From Lelliottia nimipressuralis (GTDB taxonomy: Bacteria > Pseudomonadota > Gammaproteobacteria > Enterobacterales > Enterobacteriaceae), in NCBI RefSeq assembly GCF_004115925.1, contig NZ_SDDX01000017.1:44621-108620 (forward strand): a stretch of DNA of 64,000 nt, read 5' to 3'. Both the position numbers and the translations under genes were made by a program. Positions 54,576 through 64,000 of this stretch are shown one piece after another. The notes beneath the pieces were generated by a model. The model was given only the letters and a program-made list of their open reading frames with translations. It searched no databases and was not told where the DNA came from. Every line of letters begins with the position of its first letter. Position 1 is the stretch's first letter.

Positions 54576-55949
54576 ATGGCACTTTGGGGTGGGCGTTTTA
54601 CACAGGCAGCGGATCAGCGTTTCAAACAGTTCAATGACTCTTTGCGCTTCGACTACCGCCTGGCCGAACAGGATATCGTCGGCTCTGTGGCCTGGTCTAA
54701 AGCGCTGGTTACCGTTGGCGTGCTGACGGCAGACGAACAAGTGCAACTCGAAGAGGCGTTGAACAATCTGCTGGAAGAGGTGCGTCTGAATCCGCAGCAG
54801 ATCCTCGAGAGCGATGCTGAAGATATTCATAGCTGGGTGGAAGGCAAACTGATCGACAAAGTTGGCCAGTTGGGTAAAAAGCTGCACACCGGGCGTAGCC
54901 GTAACGATCAGGTCGCAACTGACCTGAAGCTGTGGTGTAAAGACACTGTTGTGGAGCTGCTGTCGGCGAATCGCCAGCTGCAGAGTGCGCTGGTGGAAAC
55001 CGCGCATCACAATCAGGATGCGGTGATGCCGGGTTATACCCACCTGCAGCGCGCGCAGCCGGTGACGTTTGCTCACTGGTGTCTGGCCTATGTTGAAATG
55101 CTGGCGCGCGATGAGAGCCGTTTGCAGGATACCCTGAAGCGTCTGGACGTTAGCCCGCTGGGCAGCGGCGCGCTGGCCGGCACGGCGTATGAAATCGACC
55201 GTGAACAGCTGGCCGGCTGGCTGGGCTTTGCTTCTGCCACCCGTAACAGCCTCGACAGCGTCTCCGATCGCGACCACGTGCTGGAGCTGCTGTCGAATGC
55301 GTCCATTGGCATGGTGCATCTGTCACGCTTTGCCGAAGATCTGATTTTCTTCAACTCCGGTGAAGCCGGGTTTGTTGAGCTGTCTGACCGCGTGACGTCC
55401 GGTTCTTCCCTGATGCCGCAGAAGAAAAACCCGGATGCGCTGGAGTTGATCCGGGGTAAATGTGGCCGCGTGCAGGGTGCGCTGACCGGCATGATGATGA
55501 CGCTGAAAGGGCTGCCACTGGCCTACAACAAAGACATGCAGGAAGATAAAGAGGGGCTGTTCGATGCTCTCGACACCTGGCTCGACTGCCTGCATATGGG
55601 CGCGCTGGTGCTGGACGGTATTCAGGTGAAACGTCCACGTTGCCAGGAAGCGGCGCAGCAGGGCTATGCGAACTCTACGGAGCTGGCGGACTATCTGGTC
55701 GCGAAAGGCGTGCCGTTCCGTGAGGCGCACCATATTGTAGGCGAAGCGGTGGTTGAGGCGATTCGTCAGGGCAAGCCGCTGGAAGATCTTACGCTTGCCG
55801 ATCTGCAGAAATTCAGTGCGGTGATTGGCGATGACGTCTATCCGATTCTGGCGCTGCAATCCTGCCTGGATAAGCGTGCAGCGAAAGGCGGTGTGTCGCC
55901 GAAGCAGGTGGCGCAGGCGATTGCGGATGCGAAAGATCGGCTGATTTAA
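54576..55949 (+). CDS. argH: Argininosuccinate lyase
   Basis: Last step of arginine synthesis, splitting argininosuccinate into arginine and fumarate; a homotetramer. The 457 residues equal E. coli. The fumarase/aspartase signature with the catalytic serine is in [29 protein letters not shown] and [10 protein letters not shown] are further conserved blocks. Last in argCBH, followed by a REP element and an intrinsic terminator. Confidence 0.98.
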   Translation: MALWGGRFTQAADQRFKQFNDSLRFDYRLAEQDIVGSVAWSKALVTVGVLTADEQVQLEEALNNLLEEVRLNPQQILESDAEDIHSWVEGKLIDKVGQLGKKLHTGRSRNDQVATDLKLWCKDTVVELLSANRQLQSALVETAHHNQDAVMPGYTHLQRAQPVTFAHWCLAYVEMLARDESRLQDTLKRLDVSPLGSGALAGTAYEIDREQLAGWLGFASATRNSLDSVSDRDHVLELLSNASIGMVHLSRFAEDLIFFNSGEAGFVELSDRVTSGSSLMPQKKNPDALELIRGKCGRVQGALTGMMMTLKGLPLAYNKDMQEDKEGLFDALDTWLDCLHMGALVLDGIQVKRPRCQEAAQQGYANSTELADYLVAKGVPFREAHHIVGEAVVEAIRQGKPLEDLTLADLQKFSAVIGDDVYPILALQSCLDKRAAKGGVSPKQVAQAIADAKDRLI

Positions 55950-55960
55950 GTCGGTACATT

Positions 55961-55986
55961 GCCGGGTGGCGCAGCGCTTACCCGGC
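55961..55986. repeat. REP element after argH
   Basis: GCCGGGT/ACCCGGC with the interior ggcgcagcgctt. Confidence 0.78.
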
Positions 55987-55998
55987 CAATAAAATCAG

Positions 55999-56022
55999 GC
56001 CTGGCGTTTGCCGGGCTTTTTT
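55999..56022 (+). terminator. argCBH terminator
   Basis: GCCTGGC-GTTT-GCCGGGC followed by T6. Confidence 0.88.
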
Positions 56023-56029
56023 ATGCAAA

Positions 56030-56145
56030 AAAAAAAAGCGGACACAGGGTCCGCAAAAGTTCACGTTGGCTTTAGTTGTTCGAGTTTTGAGAGAAACTCG
56101 TATAACGCGGCGGTGCTTCAAGGGTCAAACAGTCACCGCCTCGTC
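56030..56145 (-). ncRNA. oxyS: OxyS oxidative-stress small RNA
   Basis: On the minus strand, divergent from oxyR, about 115 nt resemble E. coli OxyS. The shared blocks are CCCTTGAAG, the central GAGTTT...CAAAACTCGAA, and the linker AACTAAAGCCAACGTGAACT before the terminator GCGGACCCTGTGTCCGC (56038-56054) with its T-run. The 5' end is estimated by alignment to about 56145. OxyS is made on OxyR activation and represses fhlA and rpoS with Hfq. Here the 5' hairpin and the terminator loop differ from E. coli, which may change target pairing. Confidence 0.85.
56038..56054 (-). terminator. oxyS terminator
   Basis: GCGGAC/GTCCGC arms with a 5-nt loop, followed on the minus strand by an 11-nt T-run (56027-56037). 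Confidence 0.9.
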
Positions 56146-56174
56146 TATGTGGTGTATTATTCAACAGAATGCTT

Positions 56175-56215
56175 GATAGGGATAATCGTTCGTTGCTATG
56201 CTATCTATCGCCATG
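56175..56215. promoter_or_regulatory. OxyR operator between oxyS and oxyR
   Basis: ATAGGGATAATCG and GCTATGCTATCTATCG, with ATAG/CTAT quarter-sites about ten bases apart. It should activate oxyS and autorepress oxyR, as in E. coli. Limits approximate. Confidence 0.65.
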
Positions 56216-56242
56216 AACTATCGTGGCGACGGAGGATGAATA

Positions 56243-57160
56243 ATGAATATTCGTGATCTTGAATACCTGGTAGCGTTAGCTGAGCATCGTCATTTTCGCC
56301 GCGCGGCAGATTCCTGCCACGTCAGCCAGCCGACCCTGAGCGGTCAGATCCGCAAGCTGGAAGATGAGCTGGGCGTGATGCTGCTGGAACGTACCAGTCG
56401 TAAAGTGCTGTTCACCCAGGCCGGTTTGCTGCTGGTGGATCAGGCGCGCACTGTGCTGCGCGAGGTCAAAGTGCTCAAGGAAATGGCAAGCCAGCAGGGG
56501 GAAGCCATGTCCGGCCCGCTGCACATTGGCCTGATCCCTACCGTTGGCCCCTATTTGTTGCCGCAAATTATCCCGATGCTGCACCAGACCTTCCCTAAAC
56601 TCGAAATGTATCTGCACGAAGCCCAGACCCATCAACTGCTGGCGCAGCTGGATAGCGGTAAGCTCGACTGTGCCATTCTGGCGCTGGTCAAAGAGAGCGA
56701 AGCCTTTATCGAAGTGCCGCTGTTTGATGAGCCGATGATGCTGGCGATCTATGAGGATCACCCGTGGGCGAACCGCGATCGCGTGCCGATGTCCGATTTG
56801 GCGGGTGAAAAGCTGCTGATGCTCGAAGATGGTCACTGTTTGCGCGATCAGGCGATGGGCTTTTGCTTTGAAGCGGGTGCGGATGAAGATACCCATTTCC
56901 GTGCAACCAGCCTGGAAACGCTGCGCAATATGGTGGCGGCGGGAAGTGGTATTACACTGCTGCCTGCGCTGGCCGTACCGCGCGAGCGCAAACGCGATGG
57001 TGTGGTTTATCTGCCGTGTATTAAACCTGAGCCGCGTCGTACCATTGGTCTGGTCTATCGTCCAGGATCACCGCTGCGCAGCCGCTATGAGCAGCTGGCA
57101 GAGGCCATCCGCAGTTCGATGGATGGCCACTTTGACGGTGCGTTAAAACAGGCGGTTTAA
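56243..57160 (+). CDS. oxyR: Peroxide-sensing regulator OxyR
   Basis: LysR-family regulator of 305 residues. The winged helix-turn-helix ([20 protein letters not shown]) is at the N-terminus. The redox pair C199 and C208 is in [16 protein letters not shown]; oxidation to a disulfide by peroxide activates katG, oxyS and others. Divergent from oxyS. Its last 18 bp overlap the end of convergent sthA. Confidence 0.98.
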   Translation: MNIRDLEYLVALAEHRHFRRAADSCHVSQPTLSGQIRKLEDELGVMLLERTSRKVLFTQAGLLLVDQARTVLREVKVLKEMASQQGEAMSGPLHIGLIPTVGPYLLPQIIPMLHQTFPKLEMYLHEAQTHQLLAQLDSGKLDCAILALVKESEAFIEVPLFDEPMMLAIYEDHPWANRDRVPMSDLAGEKLLMLEDGHCLRDQAMGFCFEAGADEDTHFRATSLETLRNMVAAGSGITLLPALAVPRERKRDGVVYLPCIKPEPRRTIGLVYRPGSPLRSRYEQLAEAIRSSMDGHFDGALKQAV

Positions 57161-58543
57161 GCCGTTCAGCGCTGCTACCCGATAGGCTTCTGCCATCGTC
57201 GGGTAGTTAAAGGTGGTGTTAACGAAGTACTCAATCGTGTTACCGCCACCTTTTTGCTCCATGATGGCCTGACCGATATGAATGATTTCCGCCGCGCGTT
57301 CACCGAAGCAGTGAATCCCGAGGATCTCTTTCGTCTCGCGATGGAACAAAATCTTCAGCGTTCCCACGCTCATTCCCACGATTTGCGCCCGCGCCAGATG
57401 CTTGAACTGCGCACGACCCACCTCGTAAGGCACCTTCATTGACGTCAGCTGCTGTTCGGTTTTGCCCACCGAGCTGATCTCCGGAATAGTGTAAATCCCG
57501 GTTGGAATATCTTCGATCAGATGCGCAGTCGCTTCGCCTTTCACCAGCGCCTGGGCAGCGATGCGGCCCTGGTCGTAAGCGGCGGAAGCCAGGCTCGGAT
57601 AGCCAATCACATCCCCCACCGCGTAGATATGCGGTAAGGCAGTCTGGTACATGCTGTTGACCTTCAGCTGACCACGGCTGTCCGTTTCAAGACCGATGTT
57701 TTCCAGCGCCAGCGAATCGGTGTTACCCGTACGCCCGTTGGCATACAGCAGGCAGTCGGCTTTGAGCTTTTTCCCGGATTTCAGGTGCATGATCACACCG
57801 TCATCGCAGCCTTCGATTTTCTCGTACTCTTCGTTGTGGCGAATAACCACGCCGCTGTTCCAGAAGTGGTAGGAGAGGGAGTCGGACATCTCCTGATCGA
57901 GAAACGCCAGCAGACGGTCGCGGGTGTTAATCAGGTCCACTTTCACGTCCATTCCACGGAAGATCGACGCATATTCGCAGCCAATCACCCCTGCGCCGTA
58001 GATCAGCACGTGGCGCGGTTCGTGGTGCAGGCTCAGAATCGAGTCGCTGTCGTAGACGCGCGGATGAGAGAAATCGACGTCGGTCGGATGGTACGGGCGT
58101 GAGCCGCAGGCGATGACAAATTTCTCGGCGGTAATCGTCTCAACGGAACCGTCATGACACTTCAGCGCCAGCGTGTGTTCGTCAACAAAGTGCGCGTCGC
58201 CCTGCAAAATTTCGCAGTGATTGCGCTCGTAAAACCCCTGGCGCATCCGCGTTTGCTGATTAATGACGTTATCAGCATGGTTGAGGATGTCGGCAAAGGA
58301 AGAACGAAGAAGTCGGGAATGGTCGCTGTAAAGAGGGTTCTGGTTAAATTCAATAATGCGGCTAACGGCGTGGCGGAGGGCTTTAGAAGGGATGGTGCCC
58401 CAGTGGGTGCAACCGCCGCCAACATTATGGTAGCGCTCGATGACCGCTACTCTTGCTCCCTGTTTCACCAGTCCCATAGCAGCACCTTCGCCGCCGGGGC
58501 CGGAACCAATAACTATTGCGTCGTAATCGTAGGTGTGTGGCAT
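57143..58543 (-). CDS. sthA: Soluble pyridine nucleotide transhydrogenase
   Basis: FAD flavoprotein that equilibrates NADPH with NAD+, running mainly NADPH to NADH. The 466 residues equal E. coli. FAD-binding [14 protein letters not shown] at the N-terminus, then [15 protein letters not shown], where the disulfide of related reductases is missing (only one cysteine), as is usual in SthA. The second Rossmann motif is [14 protein letters not shown]. Convergent with oxyR (18-bp overlap), divergent from fabR. Confidence 0.97.
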   Translation of the reverse strand: MPHTYDYDAIVIGSGPGGEGAAMGLVKQGARVAVIERYHNVGGGCTHWGTIPSKALRHAVSRIIEFNQNPLYSDHSRLLRSSFADILNHADNVINQQTRMRQGFYERNHCEILQGDAHFVDEHTLALKCHDGSVETITAEKFVIACGSRPYHPTDVDFSHPRVYDSDSILSLHHEPRHVLIYGAGVIGCEYASIFRGMDVKVDLINTRDRLLAFLDQEMSDSLSYHFWNSGVVIRHNEEYEKIEGCDDGVIMHLKSGKKLKADCLLYANGRTGNTDSLALENIGLETDSRGQLKVNSMYQTALPHIYAVGDVIGYPSLASAAYDQGRIAAQALVKGEATAHLIEDIPTGIYTIPEISSVGKTEQQLTSMKVPYEVGRAQFKHLARAQIVGMSVGTLKILFHRETKEILGIHCFGERAAEIIHIGQAIMEQKGGGNTIEYFVNTTFNYPTMAEAYRVAALNGLNRLF

Positions 58544-58742
58544 GGCAAGGCTTACCTGTTCTTATACATAAAAGCAACAGAATAGTAACATCATTAGCAG
58601 GATAACCCAATTATCGTTGTGCTCTTTTCGAGCTGTGGAGCACAAACCTCGCGTAAACAATCATTCACAAAGTGATGCAAACAGATTAATTTTATTCTCT
58701 GGTATAGTGCCTGAAGGCCTTTGGAAGGATTCAACTATTGTG

Positions 58743-59384
58743 ATGGGCGTAAGAGCACAACAAAAAGAGAAAACCCGGCGTTCGCTGGTGGAAGCGGCAT
58801 TTAGTCAACTGAGTGCTGAGCGAAGTTTTGCCAGTTTGAGCCTGCGCGAAGTCGCACGCGAGGCCGGGATTGCGCCAACGTCCTTTTATCGTCATTTTCG
58901 TGATGTGGATGAGCTGGGTCTGACCATGGTGGATGAGAGCGGCCTGATGCTGCGCCAGCTTATGCGCCAGGCGCGTCAGCGTATCGCCAAAGGCGGCAGC
59001 GTGATCCGCACGTCCGTTTCAACGTTTATGGAATTTATCGGCAACAATCCCAACGCGTTTCGACTGTTATTGCGCGAACGTTCGGGGACATCTGCCGCGT
59101 TTCGTGCCGCCGTTGCGCGCGAAATTCAGCATTTTATTGCGGAACTTGCCGACTATCTCGAAATCGAAAACCATATGCCACGCGCCTTCACGGAAGCGCA
59201 GGCCGAGGCGATGGTGACCATTGTTTTCAGTGCGGGTGCCGAAGCACTGGATGTTGGCGTTGAACAACGCAAGCAACTCGAAGAGCGACTGGTATTACAG
59301 CTGAGGATGATTTCCAAAGGGGCGTATTACTGGTACCGCCGGGAACAAGAAAAGTCGGCGCATCAAATCGACGAAGGTGAGTAA
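58743..59384 (+). CDS. fabR: Unsaturated-fatty-acid repressor FabR
   Basis: TetR-family repressor of fabA and fabB that senses unsaturated acyl chains. From ATG 58743 it has 213 residues. The N-terminal helix-turn-helix is [20 protein letters not shown]. The frame continues upstream to 58617 without homology, so the [14 protein letters not shown] start is preferred. The C-terminus ([10 protein letters not shown]) differs from E. coli. The stop overlaps the start of yijD by one base (TAATG), so the two genes are coupled. Confidence 0.95.
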   Translation: MGVRAQQKEKTRRSLVEAAFSQLSAERSFASLSLREVAREAGIAPTSFYRHFRDVDELGLTMVDESGLMLRQLMRQARQRIAKGGSVIRTSVSTFMEFIGNNPNAFRLLLRERSGTSAAFRAAVAREIQHFIAELADYLEIENHMPRAFTEAQAEAMVTIVFSAGAEALDVGVEQRKQLEERLVLQLRMISKGAYYWYRREQEKSAHQIDEGE

Positions 59385-59743
59385 TGAAACAGTCAGGTCA
59401 GGATAAAGGTACGTTGTTGCTGGCATTGATCGCTGGCTTATCTATTAACGGAACATTTGCAGCCGTGTTCAGCTCGATTGTGCCGTTTTCGATCTTCCCG
59501 CTTATCGCTCTGGTGCTGACGGTTTACTGCCTGCATCAGCGCTATCAGAACCGTACCATGCCGGTAGGTTTACCGGGCCTGGCTGCCGCGTTTTTTATTC
59601 TGGGCGTTCTGTTGTATAGCACCGTGGTGCGCGCAGAATATCCGGATATCGGCTCTAACTTCCTGCCTGCGGTGCTGTCTGTGGCGCTGGTGTTCTGGAT
59701 TGGTATTAAGATGCGTAACCGTAAGCATCAAATCCATGAATAA
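59384..59743 (+). CDS. yijD: YijD, DUF1422 inner-membrane protein
   Basis: A 119-residue protein with about four membrane helices, DUF1422 family, unknown function. E. coli YijD is the same length. Translationally coupled to fabR (TAATG), so likely linked to membrane lipid homeostasis, but only by context. Confidence 0.92.
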   Translation: MKQSGQDKGTLLLALIAGLSINGTFAAVFSSIVPFSIFPLIALVLTVYCLHQRYQNRTMPVGLPGLAAAFFILGVLLYSTVVRAEYPDIGSNFLPAVLSVALVFWIGIKMRNRKHQIHE

Positions 59744-59783
59744 CGGGATGTTGTAGGGCAGACAGGCGTAGCATCAACTGCCG

Positions 59784-59816
59784 AAAAAAAGCCGGATGGC
59801 GTTTCGCTTATCCGGC
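59784..59816 (-). terminator. REP-type terminator of trmA
   Basis: GCCGGAT/ATCCGGC palindrome; on the minus strand T7 follows, 11 bp after the trmA stop. It may also end fabR-yijD. Confidence 0.78.
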
Positions 59817-59826
59817 CTACGAGATT

Positions 59827-60927
59827 TTACTTCGCCGTTAACAGTACGCCGCACTCCATGTGGTGCGTGTACGGGAACTGATCGAACAACGCCAGACGTT
59901 CAACCTTGTGCGTCTGGCTTAACGTTTCCAGATTCGTACACAGCGTCTCCGGATTGCAGGAGATGTAAAGAATACGCGGATAGGCCTGCACCATCTTCTC
60001 GGTTTCGCTGTCCAGCCCGCTGCGCGGTGGATCGACGAAAATCGTCTCGCACTGGTAGCTCTTCAGATCGATTCCCTGCAAGCGGTTGAATTCACGCACG
60101 CCGTTCATCGCCTGCGTAAACTCTTCGGCCGCCATACGGATAATTTGCACGTTATCAATGTGGTTCGCCGCGATATTGTACTGCGCTGCCGCGACGGAGG
60201 GCTTGGCAATTTCGGTGGCCAGAACGCGCTCGAAGTTGCGCGCCAGCGCCAGGGAAAAGTTGCCGTTCCCGCAGTATAGCTCGAGCAAATCACCCGTTGC
60301 CCCTTCGGTAGCGTTCAGCGCCCACTCCAGCATCTGCACGTTCATCGCCGCATTCGGCTGCGTGAAGCTGTTTTCGACCTGGCGATAGATCATCTCTTTC
60401 CCGGCCACCGGCAGACGTTCATCCACATAGTCCTGATCGAGCATGATTTTGGTTTTGGTGGCGCGGCCAATCAGATGCACATTGATATTCTGGGCACGCA
60501 GCGCATCGCGCAGCGCTTCCGCTTCCTGACGCCATTCATCATTCAGGGTTTTGTGATAGAGCAGGGAGACGATCGCCTGGTTGCTTTGCGTGGTCAGGTA
60601 ATCAATCTGGAACAATTTGTGGCGCAGAATTGGGTTTTCACGTACGCCTTCAATCATCAGCGTCATTAATTGGTTAATTAATTCACTCGCAGCCGGGAAA
60701 CTGTTTACGCGGATGCGGGATTTGGTCTGCTGATCGAAAATGATGTGGTACAGATCATCGCCGTCATGCCAGATACGGAATTCAGCGCGCATGCGATAGT
60801 GACTGACCGGTGAGCGGAACACCTCGGGAACGGGCGCCGCAAAAGGCGTCATCATACTTTGCAGGCGGACCACTTTTTCTGCCAGCTGCGCGTCGTACTG
60901 TTCTGTCGGGAGGTGTTCGGGGGTCAT
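59827..60927 (-). CDS. trmA: tRNA (uracil-5-)-methyltransferase
   Basis: SAM enzyme that makes the T54 of all tRNAs. The ATG at 60927 gives 366 residues, as in E. coli; the frame is open for a further 93 codons upstream, across the btuB leader, without homology. The SAM motif is [16 protein letters not shown]. The catalytic cysteine is in [12 protein letters not shown] and the general-base glutamate is in the C-terminal [12 protein letters not shown]. Divergent from btuB. Confidence 0.97.
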   Translation of the reverse strand: MTPEHLPTEQYDAQLAEKVVRLQSMMTPFAAPVPEVFRSPVSHYRMRAEFRIWHDGDDLYHIIFDQQTKSRIRVNSFPAASELINQLMTLMIEGVRENPILRHKLFQIDYLTTQSNQAIVSLLYHKTLNDEWRQEAEALRDALRAQNINVHLIGRATKTKIMLDQDYVDERLPVAGKEMIYRQVENSFTQPNAAMNVQMLEWALNATEGATGDLLELYCGNGNFSLALARNFERVLATEIAKPSVAAAQYNIAANHIDNVQIIRMAAEEFTQAMNGVREFNRLQGIDLKSYQCETIFVDPPRSGLDSETEKMVQAYPRILYISCNPETLCTNLETLSQTHKVERLALFDQFPYTHHMECGVLLTAK

Positions 60928-60979
60928 GATGCATCCTGAGTGGTAAACAATTTCGCGGGGATTGTAAGCACTGTACAGG

Positions 60980-61019
60980 GGATGTCCAGATTTAATCATG
61001 CATAGCTGTCTGGACATCC
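60980..61019. repeat. Perfect 11-bp inverted repeat between trmA and btuB
   Basis: GGATGTCCAGA (60980-60990) and TCTGGACATCC (61009-61019) are exact reverse complements with an 18-bp spacer. They lie upstream of the cobalamin riboswitch, in the presumed promoter region. They may be an operator; no protein is assigned. Confidence 0.6.
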
Positions 61020-61044
61020 ATACGTTTCTAATTGTAGCATTCTG

Positions 61045-61210
61045 TTTCCGGTCTCCTGTAAGTGAAAAGGGAATCCAGTGTAAATCTGGAGCTGACGCGC
61101 AGCGGTAAAGACTGGCGGGATGAATGTTGTAGACACTGCTTTCGAGTGGGAAGTCTTCATCCACACACGCCACCAAGCCCGAAGACCTGCCGGTGTTACG
61201 TCGCATTTGG
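61045..61210 (+). promoter_or_regulatory. Cobalamin riboswitch of btuB
   Basis: The adenosylcobalamin aptamer. Conserved blocks are CCGGTCTCCTGTAAG, GGGAATCCAGTG...ATCTGGAGCTGACGCGC, AGCGGTAA, GTGGGAAGTC and the B12 box AGCCCGAAGACCTGCCGG (about 61177-61194). It matches the E. coli btuB leader. It lowers btuB translation when cobalamin is plentiful. Confidence 0.93.
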
Positions 61211-61240
61211 TTTCATCATCGCGTGCTATAGATGACGCCT

Positions 61241-61267
61241 GCGGCATCCTTCTTATATTGTGGATGC
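61241..61267 (+). promoter_or_regulatory. RBS-sequestering hairpin of the btuB riboswitch
   Basis: GCATCC (61244-61249) pairs with GGATGC (61262-61267) directly before the ATG at 61275, as in E. coli btuB, where this hairpin blocks ribosome access when ligand is bound. Confidence 0.75.
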
Positions 61268-61274
61268 TTTAACA

Positions 61275-63119
61275 ATGATTAAAAAAGTATCGCTGATGAC
61301 GGCGCTTTCCGTCACGGCTTTTTCGGGCTGGGCGCAGGAAAGCGCTGACTCGTTGGTGGTGACAGCAAACCGTTTTGAGCAACCGGCAAATACCGTTCTG
61401 GCGCCGACGTCGGTGGTGACCCGTGAAGATATCGAACGCTGGCAGGCCAAGAGCGTCGTGGAAGTCATGCAACGCCTGCCGGGTGTGGATATCGCCCAAA
61501 GCGGCGGCATGGGGGCAAACGCTTCTACTTTTATACGCGGTACGGAATCACGTCACGTTCTGGTGCTGATTGACGGCATCCCGCTGAACAACGCCGGGAT
61601 CAGTAATGTCGCCGATCTTAGCCAAATCCCTACTTCTCTCATTCAGCGTCTTGAGTACATTCGCGGTCCACGGTCTGCGCTGTATGGTTCCGATGCGATT
61701 GGCGGCGTAATCAACATTATCACCGGACGCGATCAGCCTGGCGGTGAGGTCTCTGCGGGCGTGGGGTCGAAGGGCTATCAGTCTTACGACGGTTCATTCC
61801 AGCAGCGCTTCGATAAAACCAAAGTCACCCTTGCGGGCAACTATACCTATACCCGCGGTTTTGATATTGATGCGCAGGATGCACCGCGTCAGCCGGATCG
61901 CGACGGTTTTATGAGTAAGTCTCTGTACGGCTCCGTGGAGCAGCAAATCACCGACAGCGTGAGCGGCTTCTTCCGTGGCTTTGGCTATGACAACCGTACT
62001 GCGTATGACGGTTATGATAGCTATGACGATAACTACAACATGACCGGCACGCCAGACATGCGGCAGCTGTATAGCCAGAATTGGGATACCGGGCTGCGCT
62101 ACAACCAAGGGATTTATCATTCACAGTTGGTGGCCGGTTATGGTCGCAGCAAAGATCTGAACTACGATCCGAGTAAAGGGCGCTATGCGGCATCGTCCAG
62201 TATGGATGATGTGAAACAATACACCACGCAATGGATGAACACCTTCACTGTTGGCCACGGCAACATTGGAGCGGGTCTGGACTGGCAGAAGCAGAAAACC
62301 GAAGCAGGAACAGCTAGCCTGAAAAGTGGTTATGAACAGCGTAACACTGGCGTGTTTCTCTCCGCGATGCAGCAGTTTAATAGCGTAACGCTGGAAGCAG
62401 CTGCTCGTAACGACGATAACTCTAATTTTGGCAACCACAGCACATGGCAAACCAGCGCCGCGTGGGAGTTTGTCGAAGGGTATCGCATTATTGGTTCTTA
62501 CGGCACTGCGTATAAAGCGCCAACCATGAGCCAGATTCATAGCGAGAAGTATGGCAACCCGGATCTGAAACCTGAAGAGAGCAAACAGTGGGAAGGGGGC
62601 TTTGAAGGTCTGACGGGACCGTTGAGCTGGCGCGTGAGCGCGTATCGTAATGATGTCGATAATCTGGTGGGCTACGATGCGAACAACCGTCCTTATAACG
62701 TCAACAAAGCTCGTATTGAGGGTATTGAAGCGACGGCACAGTTTGATACCGGTCCAGTTGGTCATCAGATTTCTTATGATTATGTAGATCCGCGTAATGC
62801 GAAAACCAACGAAGTGCTGAAGCGTCGCTCCAAACAGCAGGTGAAATACCAGCTGGATACTCAGGTATGGGATTTCGACTGGAATCTTGCCTACCGTTAT
62901 TTGGGAACTCGTTACGACGACGATTTCAGCAGTTTTCCGTCTCGTGAAGTGAAAATGGGTGGCGTAAGTCTGTGGGATGTCGCAGTTTCATATCCTGTCA
63001 CCTCACATCTGACAGTTCGTGGTAAAATAGCTAACCTGTTCGATAAAGATTACGAGACAGTTTATGGCTACCAAACTGCAGGACGGGAATACACCTTGTC
63101 TGGCAGCTACACCTTCTGA
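61275..63119 (+). CDS. btuB: Vitamin B12 TonB-dependent outer-membrane receptor
   Basis: Outer-membrane 22-strand barrel that takes up cobalamin with TonB. The ATG at 61275 gives 614 residues, as in E. coli. A signal peptide ([20 protein letters not shown]) is followed by the TonB box in [10 protein letters not shown], a plug domain (about 25-150) with [13 protein letters not shown], and the barrel ending [12 protein letters not shown]. The aspartates of the calcium loop region (DSYDDNYN) are visible. The sequence departs from E. coli much more than the flanking genes do, mostly in the surface loops. Its 3' end overlaps murI by 56 bp. Confidence 0.96.
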   Translation: MIKKVSLMTALSVTAFSGWAQESADSLVVTANRFEQPANTVLAPTSVVTREDIERWQAKSVVEVMQRLPGVDIAQSGGMGANASTFIRGTESRHVLVLIDGIPLNNAGISNVADLSQIPTSLIQRLEYIRGPRSALYGSDAIGGVINIITGRDQPGGEVSAGVGSKGYQSYDGSFQQRFDKTKVTLAGNYTYTRGFDIDAQDAPRQPDRDGFMSKSLYGSVEQQITDSVSGFFRGFGYDNRTAYDGYDSYDDNYNMTGTPDMRQLYSQNWDTGLRYNQGIYHSQLVAGYGRSKDLNYDPSKGRYAASSSMDDVKQYTTQWMNTFTVGHGNIGAGLDWQKQKTEAGTASLKSGYEQRNTGVFLSAMQQFNSVTLEAAARNDDNSNFGNHSTWQTSAAWEFVEGYRIIGSYGTAYKAPTMSQIHSEKYGNPDLKPEESKQWEGGFEGLTGPLSWRVSAYRNDVDNLVGYDANNRPYNVNKARIEGIEATAQFDTGPVGHQISYDYVDPRNAKTNEVLKRRSKQQVKYQLDTQVWDFDWNLAYRYLGTRYDDDFSSFPSREVKMGGVSLWDVAVSYPVTSHLTVRGKIANLFDKDYETVYGYQTAGREYTLSGSYTF

Positions 63120-63915
63120 TCCACGTCCCACCGTGCTGGTGTTTGACTCCGGCGTCGGTGGGCTTTCGGTCTACGATGAGATTCGGCATCTTCTGCCGGA
63201 TCTTCATTACATCTATGCTTTCGATAACGTCGCTTTTCCTTATGGGGAAAAGAGCGAAGACTTTATCGTTGAGCGTGTCCTGGAAATCGTCACTGCCGTC
63301 CAACAGCGTTATCCCTTAGCGCTGGCCGTGATTGCCTGTAATACCGCAAGCACCGTTTCCCTTCCTGCATTACGCGAAAAATTCCCGTTCCCTGTTGTGG
63401 GCGTGGTGCCGGCGATTAAGCCTGCGGCTCGTCTGACGGCGAACGGTATCGTCGGCCTGCTGGCGACGCGCGGGACGGTGAAGCGTCCTTATACGCGTGA
63501 GCTGATTGACCGCTTCGCTAACGAATGCTCGATTGCCATGCTCGGCTCAGCCGAACTGGTGGAGATGGCCGAAGCGAAGCTGCATGGTCATCCGGTGCCG
63601 CTGGAGGAGCTGCGTCGCATTTTGCGTCCATGGCTACGAATGGCTGAACCACCGGATACGGTTGTGCTGGGCTGCACGCATTTCCCGCTTTTACAGGACG
63701 AGCTGCTTGAGGTCTTGCCTGAAGGCACGCGTCTGGTGGACTCCGGTGCAGCGATTGCCCGACGCACCGCCTGGCTTCTTGAACATGAAGCGCCAGATGC
63801 CAAATCCAGTGACAAGAATATTGCTTTCTGTATGGCGCTCACCCCTGAGACTGAGCAACTTTTACCCGTCTTACGCCGATATGGCTTTGAAACGCTCGAA
63901 AAACTGGCGCTGTAG
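63064..63915 (+). CDS. murI: Glutamate racemase
   Basis: Makes D-glutamate for peptidoglycan. It has 283 residues, about two fewer than E. coli at the C-terminus (EKLAL). The two catalytic cysteines are C92 in [11 protein letters not shown] and the one in [10 protein letters not shown]; the substrate site includes [14 protein letters not shown]. The start ATG lies within btuB (56-bp overlap), as in E. coli, so the N-terminal segment is read in another frame of btuB. Confidence 0.97.
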   Translation: MATKLQDGNTPCLAATPSDPRPTVLVFDSGVGGLSVYDEIRHLLPDLHYIYAFDNVAFPYGEKSEDFIVERVLEIVTAVQQRYPLALAVIACNTASTVSLPALREKFPFPVVGVVPAIKPAARLTANGIVGLLATRGTVKRPYTRELIDRFANECSIAMLGSAELVEMAEAKLHGHPVPLEELRRILRPWLRMAEPPDTVVLGCTHFPLLQDELLEVLPEGTRLVDSGAAIARRTAWLLEHEAPDAKSSDKNIAFCMALTPETEQLLPVLRRYGFETLEKLAL

Positions 63916-64000
63916 CACGGTTTTGAACAAAAAAAAGGCGGTTGAAAGTTTTTTTTAAAAGAGGGGTTGTCAATGTCTGAGAACTCCCTATAATGCGCCT
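63916..64000 (+). promoter_or_regulatory. rRNA operon P1 promoter (window edge)
   Basis: -35 TTGTCA (63967-63972), 16-bp spacer, -10 TATAAT (63989-63994), then the GC-rich discriminator GCGCC typical of rrn P1. An AT-rich UP-element-like stretch (GTTTTTTTTAAAA) lies just upstream. In E. coli the rrnB operon follows murI. The transcription start would lie just beyond the window. Confidence 0.9.

Noticed and set aside
60980..61019. Inverted repeat as a MetJ operator
   Set aside because: The arms contain met-box-like letters but met boxes must be contiguous 8-mers; an 18-bp gap does not fit.
60928..61206. 93-codon N-terminal extension of trmA
   Set aside because: It would run antisense across the btuB riboswitch and has no TrmA homology; the family starts at [11 protein letters not shown].

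Overview
The window is chromosomal DNA from a member of the Enterobacteriaceae. It carries the gene order of the E. coli K-12 rha-rrnB arc (rhaBSRT, sodA, cpx, pfkA, tpiA, glpFKX, hslVU, priA, met, katG, frw/pfl, ppc, arg, oxyR, btuB, murI, then an rRNA promoter) with proteins close to but clearly distinct from E. coli. No yiiX is seen between rpmE and metJ, no yijE between katG and gldA, and there are two insertions relative to K-12: an SLC13-like permease between cdh and tpiA and a KdgM-type porin between rpmE and metJ. This fits an Enterobacter/Lelliottia/Klebsiella-like genome, but the genus cannot be fixed from this sequence alone. Recognition of families and comparison with E. coli is from memory, not from a database search.

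Layout. 1-3430: L-rhamnose regulon (rhaB partial, rhaS, rhaR, rhaT) around a divergent RhaS/CRP promoter. 3625-8953: superoxide and envelope stress (sodA with a Fur box, yiiM, cpxRA, cpxP with the 3'-UTR sRNA CpxQ, fieF). 9018-20325: central carbon and transport (pfkA, sbp, cdh, permease, tpiA, yiiQ, yiiR, fpr, glpFKX). 20326-28676: zapB, rraA (with an apparent frameshift), menA, hslVU behind a sigma-32 promoter, ftsN, cytR (TTG start), priA. 28768-37907: rpmE, KdgM-like porin, the MetJ regulon (metJ, metBL, metF) and katG behind an OxyR site. 38027-48430: a carbohydrate cluster gldA-fsaB-ptsA and divergent frwCB-pflDC-frwD with AraC-type yijO. 48525-55949: ppc, argE and argCBH. 56030-59743: oxyS/oxyR, sthA, fabR-yijD. 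59827-64000: trmA, cobalamin riboswitch-btuB, murI, and a window edge that falls exactly at the core of an rRNA P1 promoter.

Most genes are ordinary core genes. The items most worth a second look are: a one-base deletion near the end of rraA that replaces its C-terminus; the gldA/fsaB/ptsA/frw/pfl cluster, which reads as a complete PTS plus glycyl-radical route to glyceraldehyde-3-phosphate and 1,2-propanediol; an OxyS RNA whose terminator loop differs from that of E. coli; an intact 58-nt CpxQ; a perfect 11-bp inverted repeat upstream of the btuB riboswitch; palindromes in the ptsA/frwC promoter region; a hairpin around the ribosome binding site of the inserted permease; and several kinds of dispersed intergenic palindromes. 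No tRNA, rRNA body, CRISPR array, insertion sequence or prophage gene was seen.
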